Source of the DNA: Propionibacteriaceae bacterium | GTDB lineage: Bacteria; Actinomycetota; Actinomycetes; Propionibacteriales; Propionibacteriaceae | Direction: 5' to 3' | NCBI GenBank assembly: GCA_003158895.1 | Contig: PMLO01000077.1 | Span: forward strand, 1-5,918 | Length of the DNA: 5,918 nt | Shown here: positions 4,832 to 5,918 of the stretch, one piece after another | Position numbering within the stretch: the first letter of the stretch is position 1 | How the letters are laid out: each line of letters opens with the position of its first letter | Position numbers and translations under genes: made by a program | Notes under the pieces: generated by a model | Seen by the model: the letters and a program-made list of their open reading frames with translations, nothing else | What the model was told of the DNA's origin: nothing | Database searches by the model: none

Positions 4832-5918
4832 CGGTGGACATATTGAAGTCCGGTACTCGAAGTGCCGGCATCGTCGTGAACGTGAACCAGTCATTCCATT
4901 CTCGGCACAGCGTCGCCTCGGCGACCGACGCCTCAACGGCACGGCGTAAGAGGTCGATCGGCGATTCGTTGAAACGGAAGTTGTTCACCATTCCGACGAT
5001 CTCGCCGTTCTCGATGAGATAGACGCCGTCACGGGTCAGGCCTGTGACGAGCAGCGAGGAGATGTCGACCTCGCGGATGTACCACAGGCAGGTCAGCAGC
5101 AAGCCCCGCGTTGTGGACCGGATCATCTCGTCCAGCGTGACGCTCGAACCGACGTCAAGAGTCAGGTTGTCACTCGGGAACGCATACTCCTGGCCTGACG
5201 CAGCCGCGGCGGCACGCGTGTACGGGAGGCGGGCGAGCATCCCGTCCCGCATCCAGTGAAGAGTCTCGGCCGGCGCACCATTGTCGTAGACCGAAGTCAG
5301 ACCGGGTGCCGACCCTTCGACGATCGCGAAGGGGGCCGCGGGCAGCGCGCCGGGCCCGCTGGACAGGGTCATGGGGAGCGGCGACAGTATCTCGCCGACC
5401 CTCGTCGTCCCCGGCTCCTTGCCGGCGAAGACGGTCCGCCCTTGCTCGGCGTCTCGGCCGCTCGCGGTCCAGTAGGTCAGGATCATGAGGTCGGCGACGG
5501 CGCTCGGCGGCAGGATCGTCTCGTACCGTCCGGCCGGGAGCTCGATCCGGTTCTCGCACCAGCCGAGGCGTCTGGTCACCTCCGCAGCCAGCGCGTCTGC
5601 GTCGACGTCGGCGAAGTCGGTCGTCGCCTGGCCCACCCAGGCCGAGCCGATGCGGTCGGCGTGCTTGGCGTTGAGCTCGACCTTGCCCGAGCGCTCGACG
5701 GTACGTCTCCGGGCGCCGGCGCTCGTCGCGAGCCAGACGGTGGAGACGTGGTGCTCCGCGTACCCGAACATCTCCGTACCGGCGTCGCGGGATGCGGCCA
5801 ACGCGCGTCCGAGCCCGTTCGCGAACGTCGAGAAGACGTCGATCGACGTCCCGACCGCCTCGTCGGTATAGTCCGCGTCCACCACAGGGTCAGGCAGGGG
5901 AGCGCTGTCGTCGCTGGC
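4815..5918 (-). CDS. tldE: TldE/PmbA-family metalloprotease partner (5' end missing)
   Basis: The C-terminal 367 residues of a TldD/TldE (PmbA) family protein; whole members are about 440-470 aa, so roughly 80-100 N-terminal residues lie off the right edge. The frame is open to the last base, beginning A-S-D-D-S-A-P-L-P-D-P. The GTG at 5885-5883 is therefore an internal Val codon, not the start. Family signatures, numbered from the first visible codon, are LPPSAVADLM (about 136-145), RTVFAGKEPGTTRVGEILSP (about 161-180) and the C-terminal TGLTRDGVYLIENGEIVGMV (about 292-311) followed by NNFRFNESP. No HExxxH zinc motif is present, as expected for TldE; the catalytic zinc site belongs to TldD. 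In other bacteria TldD and TldE form a protease that trims peptide natural products and unfolded peptides. A tldD gene is expected just upstream, outside the window. The gene converges on the CAP gene with 11 bp between stops. Confidence 0.9.
   Translation of the reverse strand, partial: ASDDSAPLPDPVVDADYTDEAVGTSIDVFSTFANGLGRALAASRDAGTEMFGYAEHHVSTVWLATSAGARRRTVERSGKVELNAKHADRIGSAWVGQATTDFADVDADALAAEVTRRLGWCENRIELPAGRYETILPPSAVADLMILTYWTASGRDAEQGRTVFAGKEPGTTRVGEILSPLPMTLSSGPGALPAAPFAIVEGSAPGLTSVYDNGAPAETLHWMRDGMLARLPYTRAAAAASGQEYAFPSDNLTLDVGSSVTLDEMIRSTTRGLLLTCLWYIREVDISSLLVTGLTRDGVYLIENGEIVGMVNNFRFNESPIDLLRRAVEASVAEATLCREWNDWFTFTTMPALRVPDFNMSTVSQAY

Noticed and set aside
4815..5885. GTG at 5885-5883 as the true start of the tldE-like gene
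   Set aside because: The frame continues without a stop to the window edge, encodes a family-like acidic stretch there, and the visible part is about 100 residues short of a full TldE.

Overview
This is a high-GC window with actinobacterial gene order and codon use. A DgkB/YegS-type lipid kinase is followed by a HelY-type Ski2-like helicase, and the last codons of a gene that may be tatC overlap the kinase start. The GC-rich third positions, the many CGTAC words and the style of the proteins suggest a Propionibacteriales/Nocardioidaceae-like actinomycete. That placement is inference from gene content, not from a marker gene.

Layout: (1) Positions 1-20 hold the last five codons and stop of a plus-strand gene that overlaps the next start by one base. 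(2) 20-970 is a diacylglycerol/lipid kinase. (3) 1014-3776 is helY, a 920-aa helicase. These three probably form one plus-strand operon. (4) 3777-3984 is the only sizeable non-coding stretch. Its first part holds short repeats after helY. Its second part holds a candidate promoter with overlapping palindromes, a 6-bp hairpin near the predicted transcript start, and a long interrupted hairpin (3925-3975) whose 3' arm contains the Shine-Dalgarno sequence of the next gene. (5) 3985-4803 encodes a secreted CAP/SCP-domain (YkwD-like) protein with a Thr/Lys/Pro/Ala-rich linker. (6) 4815-5918, minus strand, is the C-terminal 367 residues of a TldE/PmbA-family protein. It converges on the CAP gene with 11 bp between the stops and runs off the right edge.

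The left operon is housekeeping: membrane lipid phosphorylation, RNA/DNA unwinding and perhaps Tat export. TldE normally works with TldD as a protease, and tldD would be expected beyond the right edge. The CAP gene is a separate, probably individually regulated unit. The least explained signal in the window is its leader, where about 17 Watson-Crick pairs can be drawn over 51 nt with the ribosome binding site at the base of the helix. I see no mobile element, CRISPR array, tRNA, rRNA or defence system, and most of the window is ordinary chromosomal sequence.
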